DNA of 64,000 nucleotides, taken from NCBI GenBank assembly GCA_936450465.1, contig OW388303.1, forward strand, positions 4,961,193 through 5,025,192. Reading direction: 5' to 3'. Source of the stretch: Gibbula magus (Eukaryota > Mollusca > Gastropoda > Trochida > Trochidae). A program made the translations under genes and the position numbers. Of this stretch, positions 25,465-37,821 are shown piece by piece; the first letter of the stretch is position 1; every line of letters starts with the position of its first letter. Under the pieces are notes generated by a model that searched no databases, had not been told where the DNA came from, and worked only from the letters and a program-made list of their open reading frames with translations.

Positions 25465-25736
25465 TCTTGCACAGTATGTTTAACGTTGAGCTGTGGTGTA
25501 AATGGACGTTTGTCCCTCAGATCTTGCACAGTATGTTTAACGCTGAGCTGTGGTGTAAATGGACGTTTGTCCCTCGGATCCTGCACAGTATGTTTAACGT
25601 TGCGCTGTGGTGTAAATGGACGTTTGTCCCTCAGATCTTGCACAGTATGTTTAACGTTGCGCTGTGGTGTAAATGGACGTTTGTCCCTTAGATCCTGCAC
25701 AGTATGTTTAACGTTGCGCTGTGGTGTAAATGGACA

Positions 25737-28299
25737 GTTTGTGGCTGTGGTTCCTGGTCTGACGAGCTATCTTTAAGTAAGTGTCAGTAAGGGTAACTAA
25801 CCTTCGTAAAACGTTTTAACATTAAAATACGATGTCTGTAGATTCAGGACCCTTTGACACTAACAGGCAAAAGGTTATCCCCTCTCTAAGTGAGATTAGT
25901 CTGAATCCTAGTGACAACATTGACTTAAGATAATCACAGTCTAAGGGTTCTTTGTACAAGTGGACCCATGTCTTGTGAAATCTGAATCCATTTATGGATG
26001 GTCAATGTCTGAATAACTTCAAGTCTGGTCTCCAATACCAGTCTGATAAGCACAACATAAATGGTCAGAAGCTAGGGAAGTGGAAATATTTATTCAGAAT
26101 CACACGCGATTCTTTGCAAGTCACCGAAGGCAATGAAATGAGAAAAACAACCTAAAATACATCAGATAGAAACAGCAGCAAGACATTGATGTCTATTTAC
26201 AACCACACACGTTAAAGCATGGACGATCGCCCTAAAGAAATATGATATTTATACGATGATGGAATGATCTCTCACCTATGATCTTTGAAAGATGAATTTT
26301 CTTTGTATAGTTATCGATTGCATGTTACAAAATAACGAAGACATTATCTTCTTTATGAGATGGAGGTTTTGTACTCTGCCTTTACATAAGCGTACCCATT
26401 CGTCAAGGCAAAAAGAAATTACTCAAGAGTTATGGTTGTTCCATGGCCAGCATCGAACAATCTTTTTGCTTTTATCTTATGATATCAAAATTTACATTTT
26501 GCGCTTTATGAACATTTCATCTGGTAGAAGCTCACGAACAGAGGAAGGGAGAGATCAAATGCTATTTTCAAAGTTTTTCCAGTGTTATTTTGATTACACT
26601 CGAGAGGAGATGCTATAGTTGATGTGATTACGTCCACTCTGAGATGTTCTCTGTTTTTATGAAACCTGTCAATGTGCCCATACCTGAGAATTTCTGTGTG
26701 CTTCAAACAACAAAAGGTCTTTTCAGAAGGTAATTATCCCATTCTGAAATTCAATATTTGTTGCTGTTTTTAATTCATGACATAAAAGTCAAATTCTGTT
26801 TCATCAACGTTAACAAATGCCATGTTTGATGCAAAAAATATAATGTTCATTATGTTAAAATGCGACCAAACACAGGTTGCTAGTTCGCAGGATCATCAAT
26901 TGATTTGCCGGTTTGTTTATAAAGACATTTTGATTCTTTGAACGCAAATAACAATAAACGTGTACCTCAAGAAGTAAATTGAAAATTAACCTCATTTTCT
27001 TTAACAGCATTAACCAACAAAAGCTTGTAATTCCATGGAATAGTTGATTAAAAACCTCCTGACAGATGGCACAACATTCAGAGGACATGTGTGTTTTATT
27101 TTTAAAGTCAATGTATATATTCGTCATTATACAAAATATAATATACAAAAGCATAACACCACGTTTTCTCCCATCTTCCCACGGCAAGGTGAAAATGTAT
27201 CGAGATCTCTCCATTTTTTACCATGCCTCCAACCTAGCCAGAAGTGGTGAAACGAACCAGCGACACCTATTGTGATCACGAGTTACATCCCTTACCATCT
27301 GCTAAGATACAGCCAATGAAATCGCCGTTTACATTCGGAACCAATTCAAAATAAGCGACGATCGACACAGTCACAGAGGCAATACAACTGTCTTCTGATT
27401 GGCTTATCCGATTAGGCTGCAGTACGTTAAAATCTTAGCACTGAAAATGCGAGGGTTGAGGTCAAGGGCGGAAGGAGAAGATATGGAAATCATTTCGTTA
27501 CGCCTGAGACGTTGTGAAGATGGTTTTCTCCAATCAAAATTCTTCTTCGGGGAAAATATAATTAATTACATATGTTATAATTATATGGAGCCTTTTTCAA
27601 ATGAATGATTTCAAACATCATGGTTATTTATGCCCAGGGGTTCTAACCATATTAAATCATATAACATTATCTTGTTGTAATTCTATGTTTTATGGTGAAA
27701 ATGTATAGGTATTTACAGAAACAGCTTAACTTCTTTTTTTACATAGTATAATATTGTGAGGCAATATTTGTTTTTATTGCTATAAATGATACAAACAGTT
27801 AACATCGTGATAATAGCATATGTGAAAATATTAATCAAAAATCAAATCGAAATCCGGAGACTCCCATTATCAAGTGAGGGGTGATTGAGAGATTGCAGAG
27901 AAAAAGTTGACATTACAACATTATTGTATTATTATATTACTGTGGAATTTGCTATCATCGGATGAAAGGATTTGTTTAAATTTACATTAAACAATTATTC
28001 TAAATGTTAATATTCTGTCTACGTTTAGAGAATGCAAGGATAAATATTCTACAAATTCATGTGTTTGAATCTGATTTGTTTTTAATATTGACTAAGTTTC
28101 AAAAGCACTTTAACATTATTGTATTCGTATAATATCCTCTTGTTTCCACAATATTCACCCAGTTCCTTATACGCAAAATGTTCTGAAGAATGGTCCGTGT
28201 AGTTGGATCAATTATTATATGATTGCAGGTGAAATACCGGGATCTATCAATGAAAATAAACCGTGTTATTAGTCACTAGTGAAAATTACAATGAAACAT
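25737..28299. other. Spacer, no recognisable gene
   Basis: Open frames at 26292-26618 (plus, 108 codons) and 26855-27214 (minus, 119 codons) resemble no family I know. Two CCAAT-type motifs at about 27311 and 27396 flank a less AT-rich stretch that could be regulatory, but nothing downstream supports a gene. Confidence 0.45.
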
Positions 28300-28618
28300 A
28301 TAACAATGACCTGACGTCATAAAACAATGCTCCAACGTCATGACACGTTCATGACGTCACATTGTTGCTTAGGCGACAGGCTCATTCTGGAGCCGACTTA
28401 ACGTAAATGCAAGTCTATTTCGGTGAATATGCAAAGATTTGGTCATGTAATAAATAGAAAATTAATGTTTTCTTGACAAATACCATGTTTATCTCATCTC
28501 GTGAGGTAGAAAAGTAATATATTTTCACTCGTGGCTGCGCCACTCGTGAAAATATAACCTTTCTTCCTCACTCGATGAGATAAACATGGTATTAGTCAAG
28601 AAAAGACAAATATCCTCT
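28300..28618. mobile_element. Foldback element with long palindrome and TGACGTCA sites (copy 2)
   Basis: Perfect TGACGTCA palindromes lie at 28312-28319 and 28352-28359, with an AACGTCATGAC half between them. From 28468 to 28604 a near-perfect palindrome has arms of about 65 bp (left arm starts TTTTCTTGACAAATACC, centre CACTCGTGGCTGCGCCACTCG, split here as CACTCGTGG / CTGCG / CCACTCG). The right edge continues GACAAATATCCTC. One arm recurs at 52061-52140. The structure fits a non-autonomous foldback transposon. Confidence 0.75.
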
Positions 28619-29915
28619 AAATATTTATCAAATTAAAATTATCGTATTTCAAATGTTATATGACCTAGATGAGTTATTACGCATCATGTTGACAATCTCA
28701 TTGTAGCGCATTATTGCATTTCATGTTTACCCTTTTAGGCATTTTGAATGCTTTCTTTTGAATTTGTTAAATGGAAATTTAGTAATAATACTTAGGTTAA
28801 TATCACTTCAACATAATATCATTTGTAGTTAAACTGAACTTCAACATTTATCTCAATGTGTAATATTTTACAAGTTCATGCTCATATTACGCGGCATTTG
28901 CCAACTTGATCTACACTAAACTTATTATAATCAACAAAAGTCGCACTTCTGCTTTCACGACACATCAAGTCCGTATTTGATAATCTTATTTTTCAAAACA
29001 CATCGGTATTCCATAGGTTATGCATTTAAATTTATGACTAATTCCCTCATCAACAAATCACGGAGTAAAGTTGGTATCTTACAAATGTTAAAACTTTTTA
29101 CTATTTTAAACATGCTAAAATATTATCATAGAAACTTCTAAAAAGTTTTCAACCATGTCTTGAAATGATCAAAATGCTATTAACAATTGCTGACATACAT
29201 CCTCTTAAAATTGTTCAAACATTCTCAAAACCTTTTGCAAACATTAGGGAGAAATGATCAAACATCCGCCGAAATATCTCCGTTACCGTTTTTCAAACAT
29301 AATCAAGCACCGTATCACTATTTTGTTCTTTGTTTACATCATATCCCGTCTAAGTTAACATTATTTCTGTTCCTAACAAGCCCATTTACACTACAAGCTG
29401 AAAGGTGGCTATATCTGGGGAAACCTCAGGAACATGGCCTGTAAGTTGGCCCAGGGCTTTCTTCTGATCATCAATCAATGCAGTCAGCTGTTTGTGATCC
29501 GAACTCTTGACCGCTAGTTATCCTATCATGGACATCCCTGCCTCTGACCATAACGTATCGGTAATGGATGTTATATACGCCTTCTCTCCATAAGTACTGC
29601 ATGCTATTAGTCAGTACTGACCATGATGGCTTTATATCACCTTCATAGCACAATAAAGACATATAACAAAATTGTCTAATCTTGGAATTTATTCCTGTGT
29701 TGTTTCATATCACGATAAATACAAGTACATCGTGGTTTACGTTTTCTTACTAAGAAAACAGCACATCAAGTCATTTATGATTACTACAGAGTACTAAAAT
29801 GACATGTAGTGATACGGTTGACGATACGGTGATACGGTACCCTACAAAGAGGCTCCGACACAAATGCTTGTCGTATTACAAAAGTGAACCATGTCTATTG
29901 CAAATGAATTCTAAT
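28619..29915. other. AT-rich spacer, no recognisable gene
   Basis: Unique AT-rich sequence. An 85-codon plus-strand open frame at 29187-29444 resembles no family I know. Confidence 0.45.
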
Positions 29916-30220
29916 GGATAAATAGAGAATCTCACCCTCTTGTCATCTGATATCAAATATATCAACTTGAGTTAATAAAAGTTATAAATATCCGAGGCTT
30001 GCCAAGGATATTTTTACTTTAATCAACGAGTGTTGATATGTTTGATATCAGATGACACGAGGGTGAGATTCTATTTATCGTCCAAAATCATTTGTTTTAC
30101 GTTTCAATGAAAAAAGTGTAAATCTCTAAGCTTTTGGTGATGTCATAGCGTTGTGACATCATCATGTTTAAGACGTCACATATTGTGATGTCAAAAGCAT
30201 TGTGATGTCATGTAGTTGAC
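29916..30220. mobile_element. Foldback palindrome followed by decayed TGATGTCA cluster (copy 3)
   Basis: At 29916-30083 an inverted repeat of about 50-bp arms (left GAATCTCACCCTC, then GTCATCTGATATCAAA; right TTTGATATCAGATGAC, then GAGGGTGAGATTC) surrounds a second, inner stem (AAATATCC and GGATATTT). Right after it, 30130-30215, lie TGATGTCA, TGACATCA, GACGTCAC, TGATGTCA and TGATGTCA, which look like decayed TGACGTCA sites. Same composition as copy 2, with the palindrome and sites in the opposite order. Confidence 0.7.
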
Positions 30221-32199
30221 GGTGGCAGGGTATTGTTCAAAATCTACTGCCAAAACGATATCTCCTGTGGAACACAGTTTTGGATGATAAATTTCTAGTA
30301 ATATTATTGGGTATTAAATACACAATCTCTCTCTATGTCTCTGTCTCTCTGTCTCTCACCGGCAATGCATTTTCGAAAAACGAGTTTGTGGTTTATGGAG
30401 AATACATTGCCAGGTGATACAAAGATCATTGTCGAGTGCCTCTGGTAGCCTCTAGTAGCACTCATCAGTGAAACCAGAGACCATGATTTATGACCTCTGG
30501 TAAAACAAGCCAGAAACTTTATCCTGTTTGAAAACATCCGCTTCTAAACAGCTTCATTCAAGTGATAGGTCATTTTGTCCCGGGACCTGTCAGTACATCA
30601 CCATTTGAGAATAGACTCGTATTGATTTGTCTCTGCATTACAGAGTGCATTGATGATTAGCCTAGTCGTGTTATGCAAGAACGATTAGCCCGTGTATCCG
30701 TAATAAATGGCCAGGTTGTGGGACATGCTTGTTCACCATTCAAAGAAGTGATTTATGTCTATGCATGACATATGGTGATTACCGCGGGTGTCTACAATCA
30801 TCTATCTGAATTACCGGGGTGAGGTCTCAAATAATTATTGAAAACTGAAATAGCTTGTTCATGACAGGTTCTGAATGAGAGATATAATTATTAATAATCT
30901 ACATGGGTGCCGTTGTACAAAGCAACCTTAACGCAGCCACGGTAGTCATGGTAACCTTTGCATGTTGGAAAAAGATGATACTAAGTTTGCCGTATTGGTA
31001 TGTGTGCACAGAGCATCGGGTTTGGGATGAAATTGTTATTCAAATCATCCCAAATATATATATATATATAATTCACTCAAAAAACTCATATTTGCCACCA
31101 ACTTTGCTGGGAGTCTTCGAGTCGTGTTTTATCAAATAGTTCAATCTGAATGTTTTGGCGGTGTTCAGATTTAATTATCAAAAACATCAAATTAAGTTTT
31201 ATTAAGTTGTGATGGTAAATTAAATGGTTATTGTGGTAAATTAAGCAAGCAAAATTTAAATTTGCTAATATCATGTTTCTTTCCTTTGCCATTATTTCAT
31301 TTACTCCACCCTTGTAACTTTATTTATATATGTTTAACGTTTATATACTAAACAATCAGTTTCAACCAAGGTTTTCAATCGTCAACATGATGAAGACATC
31401 AATACTTACCTGTCTGGTAATTTCTAAAACAAGCAGTATGATCCCTAAACATCTATATCGATAAGCATCAACTTTTCAAAGACGATTCATTTTCAAAACC
31501 TTACATTTTAAGATACTAAAGCTACTAGTAGGACTTTTTACTCAAAATATACATCAAACTATCAAATATGCAAACGTTTTTTTTATTCTTCGCCAATTAA
31601 CGCTTAAAATCCCAAATGACGCAAGTTTGAAAGACTTTGTATTACAGAGAGGGATCAAGATTAAAACCAGATGTTAGGAAGGAAACTTATGAAAGTGTTC
31701 CCTGGCTAAGATAAATCAGCTATAGGAGTGTGATATATGTTAAAGCTCTCTAATTATGCATCCAAAAAGTTCGTTCATTTACATTCAAACAGAGGTAGAA
31801 GCCAATGTGGTCTTCAATTTCAATTGCTGTATGTAATATTATATTACTTATAACAGATCACATCTCGTCTATTTGGACATAATTATTCCTTATGTATGAA
31901 GTAATTTTCAAGTCTGATATGCTATGCTACGAATATTTATATTATAATAAATATAATTGGGTAACATTTTCAAAATTCAACTTTCTTATTGATACAGTTA
32001 TTTATCAATTAAAGATGTCACATAAGACATTTTTCCCTTTGACATTTGTACCTAGTTGTCAAAAATGTCCCGATTATTAGCGGAGTGTGTCCCCAAGTAC
32101 ACTAATGTGTCTCTTGTAAAGCACAAGTACATAAATGGATTCGTGTAGAGCATGTCTGTCCCCGTTACACCGGCATCCCAAATCGCAGGTTATGTGTAC
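30221..32199. other. AT-rich spacer, no recognisable gene
   Basis: Holds a CT-rich simple stretch at 30326-30360, a short TA run at 31058-31071 and otherwise unique AT-rich DNA. The 78-codon open frame at 30903-31139 is unsupported. Confidence 0.5.
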
Positions 32200-32645
32200 A
32201 ACAATAGGTAAACATATATATTAGATGCAGCAGTAATCGTTCCGCCATTTAACGTTATTACTAGCAAAGGTCCGATTGAGTGATTATTAAACTCACGTTA
32301 GGTGGCGCTGATCATGATATATCATCTGAGAAATTAACACTTCATATGCAACTGCAGTCACTTAACTTTTGATTTAACATTTTAAAAGCTGAAAAATATT
32401 TTGATATGTTGACCCATGATAACGATTGCCAAAACCGCTATTCATTTCTGTTAAGTTCCAACAAATGGGTTTGTGTCGCTGAAATTGTTTGAAATACATC
32501 ACTACTTCCCTGCTATGTTCACTATGTAGGTGAACAAACATCTTGGATGCAGCAGTATTGGTTACGCGTCGTTACTGGTAAAGGTATGAAACCTAGTTAC
32601 ACTCACGTTAGCTTGTATTGGTATATCAGCTGCGGAACTAACATA
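32200..32645. repeat. Two diverged copies of a local repeat containing GATGCAGC
   Basis: 32205-32340 and 32528-32645 share the order: AGGT(G)AACA, then GATGCAGCAGTA, then GTTATTACTAGCAAAGG or GTCGTTACTGGTAAAGG, then ACTCACGTTAG, then ATATCA and GAAATTAACA or GAACTAACAT. Shorter relatives begin at 34505 and 55391. Possibly an old dispersed element; not identified. Confidence 0.6.
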
Positions 32646-33489
32646 ACACATAGGACTGGTAGAATCATCGCTGCACGGCATGTGGTCATGAGACTGTCTC
32701 AACCACTGACACAAGACAGAGACTCTAGTAGCATAAGAACTAGTGAGACACCGACAGAAGTCTTGTGTTATAACGTATGTAGAAAATAACCTTCCTAATG
32801 ACATATACGTACACAAAGAAACAAGAATAGAAAACTAAGTATATCTCAATAAGACACAAATGGAACAGTGTATGTAAAATCAGTTAATGTCAGTTGTATC
32901 CCTCCCAAATAAAACACTACTGTACAGAAACAGAGACAGCTATATCTAGCTGGGTAGAACGTGTGAAATACGTTGAACATTACAAAGCTTTATTTCATAA
33001 CCAATCGTGAGTAACTCATACTGTTGTATTATCCATGGTAAATAGTTAAACCACTTCAGCCTGGTTATGGGTTCACTTATAAGTAACTTGGTTCGATGGG
33101 TATGATTGTAAGTATATGCACACGCATATATACACGCATTTCTTTGTATGTATGTATGTATTGCATTCAGTTTTCATTGGTATGATTCTATGTGCATATA
33201 GGAAACATGCTTTTCATTAGAATGGTGATGTGTTTGCACACTAAACGCTTAGATATCAATGTAGAAATGTGTAAAACATTTCCAGTAACTAACTGTATTT
33301 CTATCCACCTTCCACTTCTATGTGATTCATCTGTATTTCGTCCCTTCCTGATTGCAGGTTTCATCACGATGTATAGTCACAACAGTATTTCAGGCTTTCT
33401 CCCGGCAGTTATACCAAATGTCCTCATTTAAGAGAAAAACGACTTGAAAACGCGGCATCACTTCATCTCAACATCGTGATAGATAGATG
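32646..33489. other. Spacer, no recognisable gene
   Basis: Unique sequence with a short TGTA run near 33145-33162. No gene seen. Confidence 0.5.
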
Positions 33490-33800
33490 TAGTGATAGAG
33501 ATGAGGTGAGTTGGGGTTTAACGCCGCTTTCAAGATTATTTCACTTATATCGCGGCTGCTAGTATTATGGCAGGGATAAAGCCCGCAACGCCATGTGGCT
33601 ATGCCTTGCGGTGAAACCTGCTAGCGAACCATGGGTGATACTACGCTGAAATTCAGTGTAGCATTGCACCCAAACCTTACTGCGTTTAGAACAGTTCTCT
33701 ACTGCAGACAAAGTTGGCGTGCCCCTGGCGGGATTCAAACTCGGGACCTCTTGATCCGAAGCCGAACGCGCTAACCACTGCGCTATCCCGCCCCCAACAG
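33490..33800 (-). mobile_element. tRNA-derived SINE, family A, minus strand, best copy
   Basis: Read on the minus strand it starts with a tRNA-like head at about 33797: A box region GGGATAGCGCAGTGGTTAGC and B box GAGTTTGAATCCC, the internal RNA polymerase III promoter. The body follows (plus-strand landmarks GAACAGTTCTCTACTGC and GCGGTGAAACCTGC), then the end GCCGCTTTCAAGATTATTTC and GGTGAGTTGGGGTTTAACGC with CTCAC-type tail units. This copy is the reference for the other three in the window. Confidence 0.92.
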
Positions 33801-34892
33801 TGATAGACATTACGCTCAGATTTCAAGAAACATGCGAGGAGTAGATCAAGCCCGTCTCATTACCTGCGGGGGTTGACGTTTTGTGTTGGAGGGACTGTAT
33901 GTGAGCACATGATAGCGATAATTACCTAGTACTACAAGCCTGCAGTCATTGCTACTTTTAGGACTCCGATCCGGGCCGGGAGACTTACGCTGTTTGTTTT
34001 CGGGATGGCTAATCTAGTACTAAACTTAACTGGAAGTGTGTCGCATTGGCAAAAACAGTTTGATCGGGTAATATACTTTGTGGAAAGGAATCACGTTTTA
34101 GATACAGAATGTACTAATTATATAATGTAGTACTTAGATACCAAAAACACTCACTCGTTTCTTAAAAATGTTATTAGACGGGACCTCGTTTAGTATTTTT
34201 GACGATTACAATGTAATTTTATAAGTTTTAAGAACATACATGCACAAATGTACTGAGATACCAAGTCGATGACCTATGGAAGTATGGATAACTAGTTTTG
34301 GTATTCCCGGCAATGTATGTGCTGTTGGAGTAAGCATATAACTACTTTTCTAACTAACTAAGTATTGCGCCTTTGAATTCTCTTCAAAGAATTGGTAATT
34401 TTGGCGTTGTTCTTTAACACAACTTTGAATACAAACTCGGATTGTTTATGAGAGTACTCTGACGAAGGTGCACGACAAGTATTTGGTTCAATGAATACAA
34501 GAGAGTGAACAAACCTCTTGGATGCAGCTGTAGGCGTACAGTATGTATGGGCATTCTGCGTCACGGGATCAGGATGGCAAATTTGGCCAAACCTGTATTC
34601 AGATTTAACCTCATCACAGACACACATTAAGAATCGATATGAAGTCACTTAACTTATTTACGATGATTGGCTTGTCCATTACGTCATACGTCGAAGTCAA
34701 TATATCACCCGTATTCACGCCTCAATGGACGTTCGCATTAACTATCAAAATAACATTGGGTGGGGAGAGTTGTGGAGTCATTTTGTTTTGCAAGGTTTTC
34801 ATGATGATAATATAAATAATGACCATTCTAATGCCTAATATCGTGTGCACGGCACCGCTCACTGGCGGTAAATAATTACTCTGAAGTAATTC
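33801..34892. other. Spacer with one short dispersed repeat
   Basis: At 34505-34540 the words GTGAACAAACCTCTTGGATG and CAGCTG match similar sequence at 32528 and 55391. Otherwise I see nothing. Confidence 0.5.
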
Positions 34893-34903
34893 GATGCCGA
34901 CGC

Positions 34904-34936
<33 letters not shown>

Positions 34937-34952
34937 TGCCGATGCCGATGCG
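34893..34952. repeat. (GATGCC)n hexanucleotide microsatellite
   Basis: About ten GATGCC units, with the first ones varied (GACGCC, GACGAT). Confidence 0.92.
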
Positions 34953-35041
34953 GCTCCTGTGTCCAGGTATCCAATTACAGCTTATTTGATGGAGAGACAT
35001 GTGGATGAAGTACGAGTATAAGGTCCAGGTCGCACATTTTT

Positions 35042-35145
35042 GGTATTCCCACCGAGATTCACCGATATTCGCCGAGATTAATCGGAATTCATTAGGATTC
35101 ACCGGAATTCACCGGGATTCACTGGTATTCACCGACAGATACAGT
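35042..35145. repeat. Imperfect 11-12-bp tandem repeat
   Basis: Roughly eight or nine copies of a unit like GGAATTCACCG or GGTATTCACCG. It stands about 90 bp from the GATGCC microsatellite. Confidence 0.8.
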
Positions 35146-36099
35146 AAAATTCACGTACAGTATATGGGAAATGAAGTAAATAAAATTTATATGATGACAG
35201 TTACACATAATGAAATTAATATACATATTACATTCTCCCCATCCTAAAGGTTCTCCTAACAAATTTTGAAATCAAATCTAATCCTTTGTGGTGATAAACA
35301 GATTGTTATTATTTCCAATTTGACAATGACAATGACTTTTTAAAGGTTCCTACTCAAAACTTGTATTCCAAACAGCACTCATCCCAAATCTGTAAAGGCG
35401 GGTTGTTTGTGACTCAAAGGTCCTGAAATCAGAACATGCATGTGGGTGTTGCGTGTTTCAGAAGTGCTCACGATTGCCAAGAAACCTTATGGACCAAGAA
35501 GTCATATGATGAAGACAACAAACATTAGGTTTAACAACTTTGGTATGCGTTTCACAATCTTGAAGTCCGGGCAGTATGTTATATAAGAAAGCTCATGTCT
35601 CTAATGAAGAACATGCCGAGGTCAACAAATATTAAGCCCTTAGTTGGACAACTAGTCCTATCATAAAAGCTAACCAATGCTTCTTAACGATTACAATCTT
35701 CAAAGGCTTTTGTGTGGGCTCCCTCCAACACTATTTCACACGAGGGCGGACAGTAGCGCCGGATTATTGTAATTCCCTGTCTCATTCTAAGTGAGTCACA
35801 TTAATGACTGAAGGATAGGCCACCAATTATGTTGCTTTCCCTAACGAAAATACGTCAATTAATTCGCAACAAAGCCGTTTTCTCGGTTAGCGAAAATACA
35901 TTGCATAATAAGTTATATTTCCCGATCTAAAATCATCACCTCATCATGAACTTGAATGCCTCGACGACTGAAGAAAGAAACATTATGTTATCAGTTATTA
36001 TAAGCTGACAATCCCCTGTTCGTCACTGCACTGCTTTGAAATTAACAACTGCAATAGCAGTTTGCTGTGAATATTTCAGCTGATACATGTATATAACAA
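35146..36099. other. Spacer, no recognisable gene
   Basis: Unique AT-rich sequence. Nothing recognised. Confidence 0.5.
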
Positions 36100-36384
36100 T
36101 TTTAAAACAATGTCCACTGATTATGCAAATAAGTATATAATACTAGATGAGCGTTTGCGGGACCCCCCAAAAGCAGAGCAGCTCCGAAACTTTGGGTCTC
36201 GCCTTTCCCTGTTCCGCCTTCTCCTCAGCATAAATAAAATGGTAATTTTTTGGGACAAAATTTTTTTCATTATTCAAGGTATTCTAACAAGTTGAATCCT
36301 CACTAGGGTAATTTTTTCACAAGTTTGTTCTAAAAACCTATTTCTGATTTCAAAATTGGACCAAAGGATTAACATGGCGTTAAG

Positions 36385-37475
36385 CAATACCACATGACCT
36401 TGACCTTTGACCTTCAAGGTCACACCATCAATGATTACTTTTCATTGCTGTGACCTTGACCGTTGACTGATTTTATCGAAAACGTTTTCAAATCTTTGAC
36501 TTTCTCCATAGCTGATATATATCAAATAAGAGCCTCAAAGCACAAAAATGTTTAAAGTTATCATGTTTACAAGGATTATTGTAGTGATTTAAGAACTCAT
36601 GACCTTGACCTTTGACCTTGAATGTGATCATGTCAAAATCATTCACCAGATTTATAAGAAGCTTTGTATATATGTGTTAATACCTTCTTGAAAAAAAGTT
36701 ATTTAGAGATTTCAGAACTGGTCACCATGACCATATCTCGTGACCTTGACCTTTGATCTTCAAGGTCACACAGTCAATGATCACTTTTCATTGTTTATAA
36801 CAATCATGTAATGATTCAAAGTGTTAATAGATAAAATAAGGCATGTTCGCAACTGCATGCTTAAGTTGTGACCTCGCTGTGACCTTGACCTTGGACAGAT
36901 TTTAGCGAAAACCTTTCAAAATCTCAGTCTTTCTCCATAGTTGATATATACCAAGTTAGGGCCTGATAGCACAGAAGTTGTTGAAGTTATCGTGTTTACA
37001 AGGATTTTTGTAGTGATTTCAGAACTCATGACCTTGACCTTTGACCTTGAATGTAAGCATGCCAAAATAATTCCCCAGGTGTACAAGAAAGAAGCTATAT
37101 ATATGAGGTTTGATACCTTCATGAAAAAAGTTATTTAGTGTATTCAGAACTGGTGACCTTGACCCTATCTCGTGACCTTGACCTTTAAAATTCAAGGTCC
37201 CACAATCAGTGATCACTGTTCATTGTGTATCAAAATCATGTAATGATTCAAAGTGTTAATAGTTGAAATAAGACATTTTCGCAAAAGCATGCTTAAGTTG
37301 TGACCTCGCTTTGACCTTGACCTTTGACGGATGTTAGCGGAAACCTTTTCAAATCTCCATAGTTGATATACACCAAATAAGAGCCTGATAGCACAAATAT
37401 TTTTTAAGTTATTGTGTTTACAAGGATTTTTTTTAGCGATTTCAGAACTCGTGACCTTGACCTTTGACCTTGAAT
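36385..37475. promoter_or_regulatory. Cluster of direct TGACCT repeats
   Basis: About eleven clusters of TGACCT half-sites (AGGTCA on the other strand). The commonest is TGACCTTGACCTTTGACCT, with half-sites directly abutting (DR0) and then spaced by one base (DR1); examples start at about 36391, 36602, 37029 and 37453. Several continue to an opposing AAGGTCA. DR1 and extended TCAAGGTCA are known binding sites for RXR/HNF4/COUP-TF and ERR/SF-1 type nuclear receptors. Whether these copies are bound is unknown; they are part of a repeated element. Confidence 0.55.
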
Positions 37476-37573
37476 GTGAACATGTCAAAAAAATTCCCAA
37501 GGGGCATAAGTAAGAAGTTATGTATATGACTTCTCAAAACCATCTAGGAAAAAAGTTATAGCAAATACAAAAC

Positions 37574-37576
<3 letters not shown>

Positions 37577-37630
<54 letters not shown>
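37577..37630. repeat. (GGC)n trinucleotide microsatellite
   Basis: About 18 uninterrupted GGC units between the tandem core and the terminal hairpin of the surrounding element. Confidence 0.95.
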
Positions 37631-37631
<1 letters not shown>

Positions 37632-37821
37632 CGGAAACTGCACAAAAACTGATAGCAGCTCCGACTAAGTCGGAGCTGCTAATAATTCAATGTGATGTGT
37701 TTGTATTTATACTGAATGGTATAAGTGAAGTGAGGAGCATACTGACAACTTCGCGCGAACAGAGAACATGTGAACATGACTCGACTTACCTTGACCATAG
37801 CCATTTAAACTTATTTATTAT

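Larger units (their letters stand above)
22221..25736. repeat. 57-bp satellite, about 62 copies
   Basis: The unit reads CTGTGGTGTAAATGGACG, then TTTGTCCCTTAGATCCTGC, then ACAGTATGTTTAACGTTGAG; period 57 bp. Variants include GGTCTAAA or TTGTCTAAA for GGTGTAAA, CTTACATC or CTCAGATC, GCTGAG or GTTGCG. Because 57 = 3 x 19, the array is open in several frames on both strands, giving 19-residue repeats (plus strand SCTVCLTLSCGVNGRLSLR, minus strand VQDLRDKRPFTPQLNVKHT). Four units have lost one base (TTTAAGTTGAG), which shifts every frame. With several competing frames and no promoter or start context I treat it as a non-coding satellite. Confidence 0.95.
36100..37695. mobile_element. Pearl-like element with ~425-bp core rich in TGACCT half-sites
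   Basis: From about 36370 to 37560 a core of about 425 bp is repeated roughly 2.6 times (GTAGTGATTT at 36581 and 37010; a third copy at about 37434). A GGC trinucleotide run (37577-37630) follows, then a perfect 13-bp hairpin at 37653-37665 and 37669-37681 (TAGCAGCTCCGAC, loop TAA). The left part has GAGCAGCTCCGAAACT at about 36176, which shares AGCAGCTCCGA with that hairpin, so the element may be bounded by it. Minus-strand open frames inside are short and unrelated to any family. Confidence 0.65.

Noticed and set aside
26292..27214. 108-codon plus and 119-codon minus open frames
   Set aside because: No recognisable domain, lengths attainable by chance in this much DNA, no splice or conservation evidence.
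27280..27480. Promoter with two CCAAT-type motifs
   Set aside because: No TATA, no downstream gene and CCAAT words are common; insufficient evidence.
34722..35102. 126-codon minus-strand frame with a GI dipeptide run
   Set aside because: The run is the GATGCC hexamer microsatellite; the rest has no recognisable domain.
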